A stretch of DNA of 62,146 nt from Rhodococcus sp. HM1 (GTDB taxonomy: Bacteria > Actinomycetota > Actinomycetes > Mycobacteriales > Mycobacteriaceae): positions 1 to 62,146 of the forward strand of contig NZ_JALPTB010000041.1 in assembly GCF_023218075.1 (NCBI RefSeq), in the 5' to 3' direction. Below are positions 15,001 to 22,794 of the stretch, piece by piece (positions within the stretch are counted from its first letter, which is position 1; each line of letters starts with the position of its first letter). The notes under the pieces are model-generated. The model was not told the DNA's origin and did not search any database. It saw nothing but the letters and a program-made list of their open reading frames with translations. Made by a program: the position numbers and the translations under genes.

Positions 15001-17513
15001 CCGAGCTGTCGGCCGCGCTCGACTCGGTCGAGGCCGCTGCGAAGCCGCTGCCGAGCATCGAGAACCTCGTCGTCGACCTGTACGTGGCGTGGAACGACGC
15101 CCCGGCCGACGCCGACGCCCAGGCCGAGGCGCTGCGCACCGAGCTGCTCGCCCGCCCGGTCACCGCCACGGCTCGCCGCGTCACGGTCACGGTGTGCCAC
15201 ACCGACACCGCCGAGGAGCACGTCTTCACGTTCCGCCCGTTCGCCAGCGGATACGCCGAAGAGCACAACATCCGCGACATCCACCCGCTGACCGGTCAGC
15301 GACTGGATCTGTGGCGGCTGAAGAACTTCGTCGGCACCCGCCTGCCCGCGAACCCGGACACGTACCTGTACCACCTTGTCGCCAACGAGAATCCGTCCGA
15401 CGAGCGGTTCATCGCGCTCGCCGAGGTCCGCGACATCGCGCCGCAGCGTGACGAGACCGGTGCGATCGTGGCGCTGCCCGCGTTCGAGCGGGCGCTGGCC
15501 AGCTGCCTCGACGGCATGCGCCGGGCGCAGGCCGCCCGCGGCAACCGCCGCCTCGACTCGAACCGCGTGGTGCTGTTCGTGTGGCCGGTCGTCGAACTGA
15601 CCCTCGACGAGCTCAAGCGCGTCGGGCAGGGTGCGGCGCCGATCACCGTCGGTGCCGGGCTCGAGGAGATCACCGTCATCGGCTGGCTGCGCGACAACCC
15701 GGAATCCCCGGCACGCGAAGTGGCGCTGCGGTTCTCGTACCGCTCCGGCGCCGGCGTCGTCGCCCGGGTGACCGAGCCGCCGAAGGAGCCGCTGAAGCCG
15801 CTCGACGAGTACACCCAGAAGGTCCAGCGCTCCCGGGCGCGCGGCACGGTGTACCCGTACGAGCTGGTTCCGCTGCTCACCAAGGGCAACGGCAGCTTCG
15901 TCGAATACGACTTCGACGCCTCCGGCGAGCTCGTACCGGTGGACCGCCCGTACGGCCGCAACACCGCGGGCCTGATCGTCGGCGTCGTCACCACCAAGAC
16001 CGCGCGGTACCCCGAGGGCATGACCCGTGTCGCGCTGTTCGGCGACCCGACCAAGGCGCTCGGCACGGTCGCCGAGGCCGAGTGCTCCCGCATGGTCGCC
16101 GCGATCGACCTCGCCGAGAAGCTCGGCGCCCCGGTCGAATGGTTCGCCCTCTCCTCCGGCGCGACCATCTCGATGGACTCCGGCACCGAGAACATGGACT
16201 GGGTGTCGCGTGGCCTGCGCCGCATCATCACGTTCACGCAGAACGGCGGCGAGATCAACGTCGTCGTCACCGGCATCAACGTCGGCGCGCAGCCGTACTG
16301 GAACGCCGAAGCGACGATGCTCATGCACACCAAGGGCATCCTCGTGATGACCCCCGACAGCGCGATGGTGCTCACCGGTAAGCAGTCGCTCGACTACTCC
16401 GGTGGTGTCTCGGCCGAGGACAACTTCGGTATCGGTGGATACGACCGCGTCATGGGCCCGAACGGGCAGGCGCAGTACTGGGCACCGAACGTCTCGGCCG
16501 CCGTCGAGATCCTGTTCGGGCACTACGAGCACGCGTACCTCGCACCGGGAGAACGCTTCCCGCGCAAGGCCGAGTCGAACGACCCGATCGACCGCGACGT
16601 CCGGGTGTACCCGCACGTGCACCCGTCCAGCGACTTCACGACCGTCGGGGACATCTTCTCCTCGGAGACGAACCCGGATCGCAAGAAGCCGTTCGACATC
16701 CGCACGGTGATGCGCGCCGTCGTCGACCAGGACCACGCGGTGCTCGAGCGCTGGGCCGACATGGCCGACGCCGACACCTCCGTGGTGTTCGACGCCCACC
16801 TCGGTGGCCACGCGGTCACGGTCGTCGGCATCGAGTCCCGCGCGATCGCCCGCAAGGGCTGGTTCCCGACCGACGGACCGGACCAGTGGACGTCGGGCAC
16901 GCTGTTCCCGAAGTCGTCGAAGAAGACGGCCCGCGCGATCAACGCGGCGAGCGGTAACCGGCCGCTGGTCGTGCTCGCGAACCTGTCGGGCTTCGACGGT
17001 TCCCCCGAGTCGCTGCGCAACCTGCAGCTGGAGAACGGCGCCGAAATCGGCCGAGCCATCGTCAACTTCGACGGCCCGATCGTGTTCGTCGTGGTCTCCC
17101 GCTACCACGGTGGCGCGTTCGTGGTGTTCTCCGGCGCACTGAACGAGAACATGGAAGTGCTCGCGGTCGAGGGCTCGTTCGCGTCGGTGCTCGGTGGCGC
17201 ACCCGCCGCGGCGGTCGTGTTCACCCGCGACGTGAACAAGCGCACCGCGTCGGACCCCCGTGTCGTCGAACTCGAGGCTCAGCTCGCCGCCGCCGAGGAC
17301 GGCGAGAAGGCCCGCCTCGGTGTCGAACTCGCGACGCTGCGCACCGCGGTGCGGTCGGAGAAGCTCGGTGAGGTGGCCGCCGAATTCGAGGCGATCCACA
17401 ACATCCAGCGCGCCCAGGAGGTCGGTTCGGTGCACCGGATCGTGCCGGCAGCCGAACTGCGTCCGCAGATCATCGCCGCCATCGAACGAGGCATCGCCAA
17501 GACCCTCGCGTAA
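12033..17513 (+). CDS. fused acyl-CoA carboxylase (BC - BCCP - central - CT), 1826 residues
   Basis: One polypeptide holds all carboxylase activities. The biotin carboxylase/ATP-grasp domain (about 1-450) has K165 and the G-G-G-G-R-G loop, and E-V-N-T-R-L-Q-V-E-H. The biotinyl domain has E-S-M-K619-M. A long central region (about 690-1270) follows, then a carboxyltransferase domain (about 1290-1826). The R-G-T-V-Y-P-Y-E-L segment entering the CT domain and the central region recall eukaryotic multidomain acetyl-CoA carboxylase. It should make a malonyl-CoA-type product; the acyl substrate is not evident. ATG 12033 begins the conserved M-F-K-R-I-A-V-V-N-R-G-E; GTG 12021 with GGAG 4 nt upstream is an alternative. 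Confidence 0.9.
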   Translation: MFKRIAVVNRGEAAVRLIRAVRELNSEHNYDIKTIALHTDAERRAMFVRQADEGVTLRPSTTAATSYLDHAELERALIEAKADAVWVGWGFVAEDPAFADLCAKLGITFIGPSAEAMRLLGDKVEAKILAEKVGVPVAPWSGGPVENRADARRHAQAIGYPLIIKARSGGGGRGIRKVYAEDELELALERTQGEAERSFGDPVVFIERLVTDARHVEVQVIADNHGNVWAPGVRDCSIQRKNQKVIEESASPLLTKEQSDHLRKVSADLVRAAGYSGAGTVEYLYQPDLKIFTFLEVNTRLQVEHPITEATTGIDLVKLQILVAAGEALPGDCPTEFGHAVEARLNAEDADNGFAPAPGTVQLLKFPLGSGLRVDTGIAQGDVIPPDYDSMVAKIIAWGRDRDEALARLRTALRETTVVLDGGTTTKSFLLELLDRTEVIDASADTGWLDRTGAGTATGPSRVADVALISTAIDVYDADEARERAAFLTSARGGRPRAGHTVGRKIELSYQGQAYELFVGQVGPHRYRVETGSGELDVDVDRLGEYESRVTVAGHRHHVVSIAGPAHFLVEVDGVSHQISQDEAGVVRTPAPAVVVAVPVAVGDEVEAGQTLVVLESMKMETAVRAPFAGKVREVLAVVNSQVDAGAPLLRVDQVAEETVTAVVERVQFPAPAPAITGDAGADALARIDALEALITGYDVSAKRTATLLSEYDRLRSEAGKQCDLVRAELSLLTTFADVCELSRNRPTQDEESGDNRVHSPREYFHGYLQSLDVEVGGLPDSFRTRLSRALRHYDVDSLDRTGELEEAVYRLFLAQQRIETAVPVVSALLERWLANVETPRRLSHELNEVLDRLIVATQVRYPLIGDAARNLRFRFFEEPVIRKAREQVYDGVRGSLAYLADNPQAADYAQRIETLVATPEPLIDLLAQQITRPESVPGPLLEVITRRAYKIRTLEDVQSYTVDGRQFVTGNFDLRGTRLYLISAEARHAELSAALDSVEAAAKPLPSIENLVVDLYVAWNDAPADADAQAEALRTELLARPVTATARRVTVTVCHTDTAEEHVFTFRPFASGYAEEHNIRDIHPLTGQRLDLWRLKNFVGTRLPANPDTYLYHLVANENPSDERFIALAEVRDIAPQRDETGAIVALPAFERALASCLDGMRRAQAARGNRRLDSNRVVLFVWPVVELTLDELKRVGQGAAPITVGAGLEEITVIGWLRDNPESPAREVALRFSYRSGAGVVARVTEPPKEPLKPLDEYTQKVQRSRARGTVYPYELVPLLTKGNGSFVEYDFDASGELVPVDRPYGRNTAGLIVGVVTTKTARYPEGMTRVALFGDPTKALGTVAEAECSRMVAAIDLAEKLGAPVEWFALSSGATISMDSGTENMDWVSRGLRRIITFTQNGGEINVVVTGINVGAQPYWNAEATMLMHTKGILVMTPDSAMVLTGKQSLDYSGGVSAEDNFGIGGYDRVMGPNGQAQYWAPNVSAAVEILFGHYEHAYLAPGERFPRKAESNDPIDRDVRVYPHVHPSSDFTTVGDIFSSETNPDRKKPFDIRTVMRAVVDQDHAVLERWADMADADTSVVFDAHLGGHAVTVVGIESRAIARKGWFPTDGPDQWTSGTLFPKSSKKTARAINAASGNRPLVVLANLSGFDGSPESLRNLQLENGAEIGRAIVNFDGPIVFVVVSRYHGGAFVVFSGALNENMEVLAVEGSFASVLGGAPAAAVVFTRDVNKRTASDPRVVELEAQLAAAEDGEKARLGVELATLRTAVRSEKLGEVAAEFEAIHNIQRAQEVGSVHRIVPAAELRPQIIAAIERGIAKTLA

Positions 17514-17523
17514 CACGGCAGTA

Positions 17524-17566
17524 GCCGAAGGGCCCCGCACCTATGCAAGGTGCGGGGCCCTTCGGC
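17524..17566 (+). terminator. strong hairpin terminator after the carboxylase gene
   Basis: Perfect 19 bp inverted repeat (arms 17524-17542 and 17548-17566) with a 5 nt loop ATGCA, 11 nt after the stop. No clear T-tract follows, which is common for actinobacterial terminators. Confidence 0.8.
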
Positions 17567-17615
17567 GTCTCGTGCTGTGGGTCGTGGGTGTGGTTGTGGC
17601 CCGCGGTTTTCCGAG

Positions 17616-17711
17616 CGAAAGTACCGCTCGTCTCCTCAGACCGACCGAATGTGCCACTCGCTCGGAAGGGGGCGGGGTTCGCTCGGAAGGGCGGCAGGTT
17701 CGCTCGGGAGA
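17616..17711. repeat. short degenerate tandem repeats, period 21 and 30 bp
   Basis: CGAAAGTACCGCTCG (17616-17630) recurs as CGAATGTGCCACTCG (17646-17660). CGCTCGG(A/G)AG then recurs at 17659, 17680 and 17701, exactly 21 bp apart. The block fills the gap between the carboxylase terminator and the convergent hydrolase gene. Function unknown. Confidence 0.5.
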
Positions 17712-17718
17712 ACCGGGG

Positions 17719-18495
17719 TCAGTCGAGGGTGCGGATCCAGTCCGCGACCACTCGCGCGACGTCGTGGGGAGCCTCGGGGATCAGCGCGTGCCCGCAGCCC
17801 GGAATCAGGGCCGTGGTGACCTTGTCGGCGCCGAATTCGTCGACGAGCTCGCTGCGGGTCTCGGCCGGACGGAAGACGTCCTCACCGGCCTGTACGTCCA
17901 GCAGCGGCGACGGCGCGACCGTCCACCACGATTCCTTGTCGGTCGCCGCCATCGCGGCACGCTGGGCGATGATCGCTTCGGGCCACCAGCCTCCCAGCCA
18001 CTCGGACGGGTCGTGACCGGGCGCGAAGAACACCGCGGCGAGTTCTTCCAGGCGTTCCTCGTCCGGCAGGGTCAGATCCGAGCACCGGGCGACGCGTGCG
18101 GTCAGCGAACCGGGGAAACGTCGGGCGCCGGCGGCGAGGACGGCGACGCCGCGCACCAGGTCGGGCCGGTCCGCCGCCAGCACGCGGGCGACGTAGTGGC
18201 CGAAGGCATGACCGGCCACCACGGCCGGTGCCGCATCGAGGCGCTCGAGCACCTCCGCGACGTCCCGAGCGAGATCGTGGAGGTCCAGACCGTCCATCGG
18301 GCCCGTGCTCGCGCCGATGCCACGCGGCTGGGGACGCAGCACCCGAAAACCGGCTGCGGCGAGATCGTGTGCGACAGGATCGAAGTCGAGGGAATCGCGT
18401 CCGAGGGACGGCAGCAGGACGACGGTGGGACCGGCGCCGTCGACGAGCACCTCCATCCGGACGTCGCCGAATCGGACCGTCTGGTTGTCACCCAT
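17719..18495 (-). CDS. alpha/beta-hydrolase-fold protein lacking the nucleophilic serine
   Basis: The 258 residues carry the alpha/beta hydrolase pattern: V-V-L-L-P-S-L-G-R oxyanion strand, R-P-Q-P-R-G-I-G-A-S-T, and a late G-C-G-H-A-L with the catalytic-type His. At the nucleophile elbow the sequence reads G-H-A-F-G-H, so the usual Ser of G-x-S-x-G is Ala (codon GCC). Either the reaction does not use a serine nucleophile or the protein is non-catalytic. ATG 18495 is chosen because TAGGGT lies exactly 7 nt upstream, a leaderless promoter pattern, and no in-frame candidate further upstream has support. Confidence 0.8.
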   Translation of the reverse strand: MGDNQTVRFGDVRMEVLVDGAGPTVVLLPSLGRDSLDFDPVAHDLAAAGFRVLRPQPRGIGASTGPMDGLDLHDLARDVAEVLERLDAAPAVVAGHAFGHYVARVLAADRPDLVRGVAVLAAGARRFPGSLTARVARCSDLTLPDEERLEELAAVFFAPGHDPSEWLGGWWPEAIIAQRAAMAATDKESWWTVAPSPLLDVQAGEDVFRPAETRSELVDEFGADKVTTALIPGCGHALIPEAPHDVARVVADWIRTLD

Positions 18496-19267
18496 GTCCG
18501 TCACCCTAGTGGGCCCTTGTGGGTGCACCCGATGGCCCCCTCTCCGGCACGGCGTGTCAAATCGGACGGATACCTCGGATCGGTGTGGCACCGAGCGCCA
18601 GTCAAACCCCAATGTGACCATGTTCACATCGGACGGGTCACTTCTTGAGGAGTCAACACGGACAAATGTTTCCGGTCCGTGACCTCGAACTATTGCTGCA
18701 CTCAGTGCATTCCACACGCGGTCGGCAGCCTTACCCGCCACCGATGCACTCGCACGTCGTACTTTCGCTTGTACCAACGATTTTCAAAACATACCGACCG
18801 AATGTTGCTCATTATCTTGATACTTCAACCTCGAAACTCACGTACGCCAGTTCCCCTCGGCAGGTAAACAATTGGTGAAGTCCACCCGAACATGCCGTTG
18901 GCACGTACCCATCGGTACATGCTGGACGTATGACCAGTTCGATGCCCGAGACGGGCCCATCGAACGTCCAAATCTCTTCTGCACCCGCATTTTTCGAATT
19001 TCGGACCGCTTCGGTGGGGCCCAAAGTCCTGACCGCGAGACAGACATGACAAACCACGGGGGATGCTGCAGGATCGTTGTTGTCAGCAACCACCCCCGCG
19101 ATTGAGATTTCGATCCTTTCGGCCCACAGCGGTTTTCGCCGCAACCTCGGAAAGCAGCAGGGGCATCCGAGGAGAGGGGCCGGGGTGCCGGCCGAACCCG
19201 ACGACGGTTCGCGCTCGCATCGACACACCACCTCGCGTCGAGGACGACCAGAGCAGGAGAATACGAA
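18496..19267. promoter_or_regulatory. 0.77 kb regulatory gap of visibly lower GC content
   Basis: No convincing gene is seen between the divergent hydrolase and ketoreductase. Besides a CRP-type site (listed separately), there is CACGGAC-N11-GTCCGTG (18657-18681) and the 13 bp palindrome TGCACTCAGTGCA (18697-18709). The stretch from about 18640 to 19110 is richer in A and T than the flanking genes. The ketoreductase ribosome site (AGGAGAA) is at the right end. Confidence 0.5.
18613..18628. promoter_or_regulatory. perfect CRP/GlxR-type operator TGTGA-N6-TCACA
   Basis: Both five-base half-sites match the CRP-family consensus used by GlxR of corynebacteria and Rv3676 of mycobacteria. The site is about 120 bp upstream of the minus-strand hydrolase start and 640 bp upstream of the ketoreductase. 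Confidence 0.6.
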
Positions 19268-20104
19268 ATGACCAGCACCCTCGAACCGTCGACCACCACT
19301 GCCACCGCACCCGGTAACAAGCTCCGCGGACGCGTCGCATTCGTGACAGGCGGAACCCGCGGGATCGGTGCGGCCATCAGCCGCAGCCTCGCCGCCCAGG
19401 GTGCAACCGTGGCCGCGGGTTACGGCCGCAACACCGAACAGGCAGCGCAGTTCCTCGACGTTCTCAACGGTGAGGCCGGGGAAGGTGCCGGCATGAGCGT
19501 GCACCAGGGCGACGTGTCCGACCCCGCCGAGTGCCGCCGTACCATCGACGAGGTGATCGAGCGCCACGGCCGTCTCGACATCCTGATCAACAACGCCGGC
19601 ATCACGATCGACCGCACCGTCCCGAAGATGACCGACGACGACTGGAACACCGTCATCTCCGTGAACCTGTCCGGGGCCTTCTACCTCGCGCAGGCCGCGA
19701 TGAAGCACATGCTCCCCCGCGGCACCGGGCGCATCGTCAACGTCTCGTCCGTCATCGGCGAGACCGGCAACATCGGCCAGGCGAACTACGCGGCGTCCAA
19801 GGCCGGGCTCTTCGGCCTCACCAAGACCCTCGCCCGCGAGGCGGCGTTCCACCTCGCCCGCGCCGGCAAGCTCAACGACGGTGGCATCGGCCTGACCATC
19901 AACACCGTCACCCCCGGCTTCGTCGCCACCGAAATGGTCGACGCCATCCCGGACAAGGTGCTCGACCAGATCAAGGAGAGCATCCCGGTCAAGCGCCTCG
20001 CCCATCCCGACGAGATCGCACGAGTCGTGCATTTCCTCGCCGCCGACGCCTCCTCTTACATCACCGGCCAGGTGTGGGGCGTCAACGGCGGCCTCGACAT
20101 GTGA
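19268..20104 (+). CDS. SDR-family 3-oxoacyl/acetoacetyl-CoA (ACP) reductase
   Basis: The 278 residues hold the classical SDR motifs: T-G-G-T-R-G-I-G cofactor loop (about 27-34), N-N-A-G, catalytic S in N-V-S-S and Y-x-x-x-K in Y-A-A-S-K. A hydrophilic 20-residue N-terminal extension precedes the fold. The sequence is of the FabG/PhaB type with NADPH-like Arg in the cofactor loop. The next gene, a KAS III, begins 43 bp downstream. Together they would condense and then reduce a 3-oxoacyl intermediate. AGGAGAA lies 7 nt before the ATG. Confidence 0.88.
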   Translation: MTSTLEPSTTTATAPGNKLRGRVAFVTGGTRGIGAAISRSLAAQGATVAAGYGRNTEQAAQFLDVLNGEAGEGAGMSVHQGDVSDPAECRRTIDEVIERHGRLDILINNAGITIDRTVPKMTDDDWNTVISVNLSGAFYLAQAAMKHMLPRGTGRIVNVSSVIGETGNIGQANYAASKAGLFGLTKTLAREAAFHLARAGKLNDGGIGLTINTVTPGFVATEMVDAIPDKVLDQIKESIPVKRLAHPDEIARVVHFLAADASSYITGQVWGVNGGLDM

Positions 20105-20147
20105 TCATCTCCAGTTCCACAACTATCCCGAACGGCGAATCGTCCAC

Positions 20148-22028
20148 ATGCAGCAATTCGAAGTGAATCGACACGGTCGAATCGTATTTCCGTGCAACTT
20201 CTTTCCCGATCTCGACTTCTCGACGATCACAAGTCTCGAGCAGCTCGACTCGATCATCCGGCGTGACTTCGACACGAAGGCGCCGACGGTCTCGGAGATG
20301 ATCGCGCGCAACGAACGAGGTGCCTACCGGTCGAAGACCGACCTCATGCGCGACATGGCACTGAACGTGTACTGGGCGAATCGTTTCGTCATCACCATGT
20401 TCGAGAAGCGTCCGATGCGCTGGGCGGACGTCCCGCGCACCCGCGACGATGTCTACATGCCGGTGATGACCCCGTGGCCCGGCAGCGAAGCCCGCGCCGC
20501 GGAGATCGAGGACGCGTTCCGCGCACTTCCCTCCGGGCCTGACGCCACCGCCGAGGAGCACATCTTCGACGTCCTCTTCGACGTGTTCGCCGCGCGCAAG
20601 AACATCGCGTCCGACCTTCCGACGGTCAAGCCCACCGTCGCGCAACTGCTTGCCGATCCGAGCAACATGACGTTGCGGCTCGGCGACTACGACCCCGACT
20701 TCCGTCGCTACAGCTACGACGAGATCCTCGACGTCAGCGAGGACGTCGCGGAGCTGGAGGCCCTGCACCGCTGGGCGATGGTGCTGCACAACCAGCAGCC
20801 GTGGGATCGCACCCAGGCCGAGCTCGTTGCGGTCGAGGACCTGAAGGACGACGACTACGTGGTGGTCCTGCATCCGCGTGATCGTCATGTCCAGCGCTTC
20901 ATCGCCAAGGCACTGGCCGAGCCTGCGTCCGGCACGCTGCTCGCACCGGTGTCCCCGTACTCGGCGCAGGAGCCGGTCGAACCGGTGCGTCCGTTCCCGC
21001 CGATCGACGTGCGGCGCGACTTCGCCGTCCAGCCGCGGATCGAGGCGTTGTCGGCGGTGCACGGCGACACCGTCTGCACGAACGAGGACCTGATCCGCAA
21101 CTCGGCCTACAGCTGGTCGCCGATGACGGCGGACGAGATCACCGCGAAGACGGGGATCGAACAGCGCCGCTACACCTCGGGCAGTTTCGAGGAGCTCGCA
21201 CTGAAGGCCGCGAAATCGGCTCTCGCCCATGCAAATCGGGGCCCCGAGGAAATCGGCGGCGTCCTCGTGTGCACGTGCACCAGCTCCCGGCCCATTCCGT
21301 CGCTGGCCACCTGGCTCTGCGGCGAACTGGGTATCGGCCAGACGCACGCGGCGTACGACCTGGTCGCGGCGTGCGCGGGCCTGCCGTACGGCCTCTCCGA
21401 GGCGACCCGCATTCTGCAGCAGGTCCAGCGACCGGTGCTCGTGGTGTGTGTCGAGAAGTTCTCCGACAAGGTCGGCAACGTCCGACCGTCGCGGATGATC
21501 TTCGGTGACGGCGCGGCTGCGATCGTCCTCGGTGTCGCGCCGGAGGGTACCGAAGGCGACATCGAGTACCTGCAGACCTTCGCCGGAGGTCCGGCCAGCG
21601 AGATCAACTCGATCATCTGGCCGAACCCGGACTTCGACAACGCCATCACGGTCTACGGACCCGAGGTGAAGTCGCTGGCCGGCCGGTACCTCGGGCAGAT
21701 GCTCGACGAGCTGAAGGAACTCCCCGCGCCCGACGGACGGCAGGGCACCCTGCTCGACAACATCGACGTGGTCGTTCCGCATCAGGCCAACAAGACGATG
21801 GTGCTCGAACTGGCCGCCGCGTCCGGCCTGGCAGCCGACCGGCTGTACTTCAACATCGACAAGGTCGGCAACGCGTCGTCGGCGAGCATCCCGCTCGCGG
21901 TCGCCGACGCCGTCCGCGACGGTGTGATCACGGAGCCCGTCCGAGTATTCGCGCCCGGCTTCGGTGCTGGAGCGGTCGCGGGATTCTCGGTCATGCGTAT
22001 CGATCCGGCGGTCGTCGCGCCGGCCTGA
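20148..22028 (+). CDS. beta-ketoacyl synthase III (FabH-like) with unassigned N-terminal half
   Basis: Residues about 300-626 are a FabH-type thiolase fold with the complete triad: C409 in A-A-C-A-G, H545 in V-P-H-Q-A-N and N575 in K-V-G-N-A-S. FabH proteins are normally about 320 residues; here about 300 extra N-terminal residues show no motif I recognise (acidic, helical, with a D-D-D-Y-V-V-V-L-H-P-R-D-R-H segment). The pairing with a ketoreductase suggests a dedicated chain-initiation or short-chain condensation step. Ribosome-site match before the ATG is weak. Confidence 0.88.
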   Translation: MQQFEVNRHGRIVFPCNFFPDLDFSTITSLEQLDSIIRRDFDTKAPTVSEMIARNERGAYRSKTDLMRDMALNVYWANRFVITMFEKRPMRWADVPRTRDDVYMPVMTPWPGSEARAAEIEDAFRALPSGPDATAEEHIFDVLFDVFAARKNIASDLPTVKPTVAQLLADPSNMTLRLGDYDPDFRRYSYDEILDVSEDVAELEALHRWAMVLHNQQPWDRTQAELVAVEDLKDDDYVVVLHPRDRHVQRFIAKALAEPASGTLLAPVSPYSAQEPVEPVRPFPPIDVRRDFAVQPRIEALSAVHGDTVCTNEDLIRNSAYSWSPMTADEITAKTGIEQRRYTSGSFEELALKAAKSALAHANRGPEEIGGVLVCTCTSSRPIPSLATWLCGELGIGQTHAAYDLVAACAGLPYGLSEATRILQQVQRPVLVVCVEKFSDKVGNVRPSRMIFGDGAAAIVLGVAPEGTEGDIEYLQTFAGGPASEINSIIWPNPDFDNAITVYGPEVKSLAGRYLGQMLDELKELPAPDGRQGTLLDNIDVVVPHQANKTMVLELAAASGLAADRLYFNIDKVGNASSASIPLAVADAVRDGVITEPVRVFAPGFGAGAVAGFSVMRIDPAVVAPA

Positions 22029-22061
22029 TACGCGACACGCGCGGAATTCGGGAGCCGCGCA

Positions 22062-22099
22062 CGGCATCCGGGACTTCGTAACGACAGTCCCGGATGCCG
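22062..22099. terminator. hairpin after the KAS III gene
   Basis: Perfect 14 bp inverted repeat (arms 22062-22075 and 22086-22099) around a 10 nt loop, 33 nt after the KAS III stop. No T-tract. It is a likely terminator or attenuating hairpin. Confidence 0.6.
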
Positions 22100-22107
22100 C
22101 GATAGTC

Positions 22108-22139
22108 CGGTTCGGTCGGCCGATCGGCCGACCGAACCG
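22108..22139. promoter_or_regulatory. perfect 32 bp palindrome before the excalibur-protein gene
   Basis: 16+16 bp with no spacer, centred between 22123 and 22124, built from CGGTTCGGTCGGCCGA and its complement. It is 22 bp before ATG 22162 and 8 bp after the preceding hairpin. It could be an operator for a dimeric or tetrameric repressor, or a second hairpin in the leader. Confidence 0.5.
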
Positions 22140-22161
22140 TTTCCCGAAAGGAACAGCACGA

Positions 22162-22551
22162 ATGAAGTTCCGCCGTATCGCGGTTGCCGCGCTCGGCTGC
22201 GTTTCGCTCACCGTGGTCGCCCCCACGACCGCGAACGCGTTCAGCCTCACGGATCTGCTGCCGAAGGGTGTCGCCGACATCTTCCCGAGCGGATCCGCCG
22301 GTCTGTTCGCACCGCCTCCGCCTCCGCCGCCGGCTCCGGCCCCGGCTCCGGCACCGCTCGCTCCCCCGGCACCTCCTGCAGCTCAGGCACCGGCCCAGCC
22401 CGCGCCGAGGCCCGCCCCGAGCACCGGCTACAAGAACTGCACCGAGGCGTGGAACGCCGGTGTCGCCCCGCTCTACCGCGGGGAATCCGGCTACGCGCCG
22501 AAGCTCGACGGCGACAGCGACGGCATCGCCTGCGAGAAGGATCCGCGCTGA
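22162..22551 (+). CDS. exported small protein with Pro/Ala linker and excalibur calcium-binding domain
   Basis: ATG 22162 follows AAAGGAA at good spacing and gives 129 residues: a signal peptide ending near A-N-A (about 24), a short segment, a Pro/Ala low-complexity linker (about 50-90) and a C-terminal excalibur domain with Y-K-N-C-T-E-A and D-x-D-x-D-G-I-A-C-E. The domain is known as a calcium-binding module of extracellular proteins. It is probably associated with the cell wall; enzymatic activity is not indicated. Confidence 0.85.
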   Translation: MKFRRIAVAALGCVSLTVVAPTTANAFSLTDLLPKGVADIFPSGSAGLFAPPPPPPPAPAPAPAPLAPPAPPAAQAPAQPAPRPAPSTGYKNCTEAWNAGVAPLYRGESGYAPKLDGDSDGIACEKDPR

Positions 22552-22575
22552 CGGCTCCGACACCGCACTCGTAAC

Positions 22576-22613
22576 GAGGGGCAGTTTCCCGGATCTCCGG
22601 GGAACTGCCCCTC
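22576..22613. terminator. bidirectional terminator hairpin
   Basis: 17 bp stem (arms 22576-22592 and 22597-22613) with one G-T wobble and loop ATCT, placed between the excalibur gene and the minus-strand TetR-like remnant. Confidence 0.75.
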
Positions 22614-22788
22614 AGCGCGTGCGAGGAGCCAAGCCGTGCAGCAGGGAATCGACGACCTCGACGATCAACTCGTCACGCAGCGGGTCGATCGTTCTGTTGT
22701 TCGCCATCACCGCGATCCCCTGCAGCGCGGCGAAGTACACGGTTCCGATGATCTCGGCATCGTCGACGAGTTCGTCCTCGACGGTGGA
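22612..22788 (-). pseudogene. C-terminal remnant of a TetR-type regulator
   Basis: Reading the minus strand, the last 58 residues before the stop run from S-T-V-E-D-E-L-V-D-D through Y-F-A-A-L-Q-G-I-A-V-M to V-V-D-S-L-L-H-G-L, a pattern typical of the last helices of TetR regulators. Upstream of about 22788 the frame turns to unrelated sequence and no HTH follows. The 5' part of the gene appears to be deleted. The identification rests on pattern only. Confidence 0.5.
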
Positions 22789-22794
22789 ATCGGC

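Noticed and set aside
11964-17540. An uninterrupted 1858-codon frame on the minus strand opposite the carboxylase gene
   Set aside because: It is the mirror of high GC third positions in the real gene. Its translation is Asp/Val/Arg/Gly-rich with no domain, while the plus strand has clear carboxylase motifs throughout.
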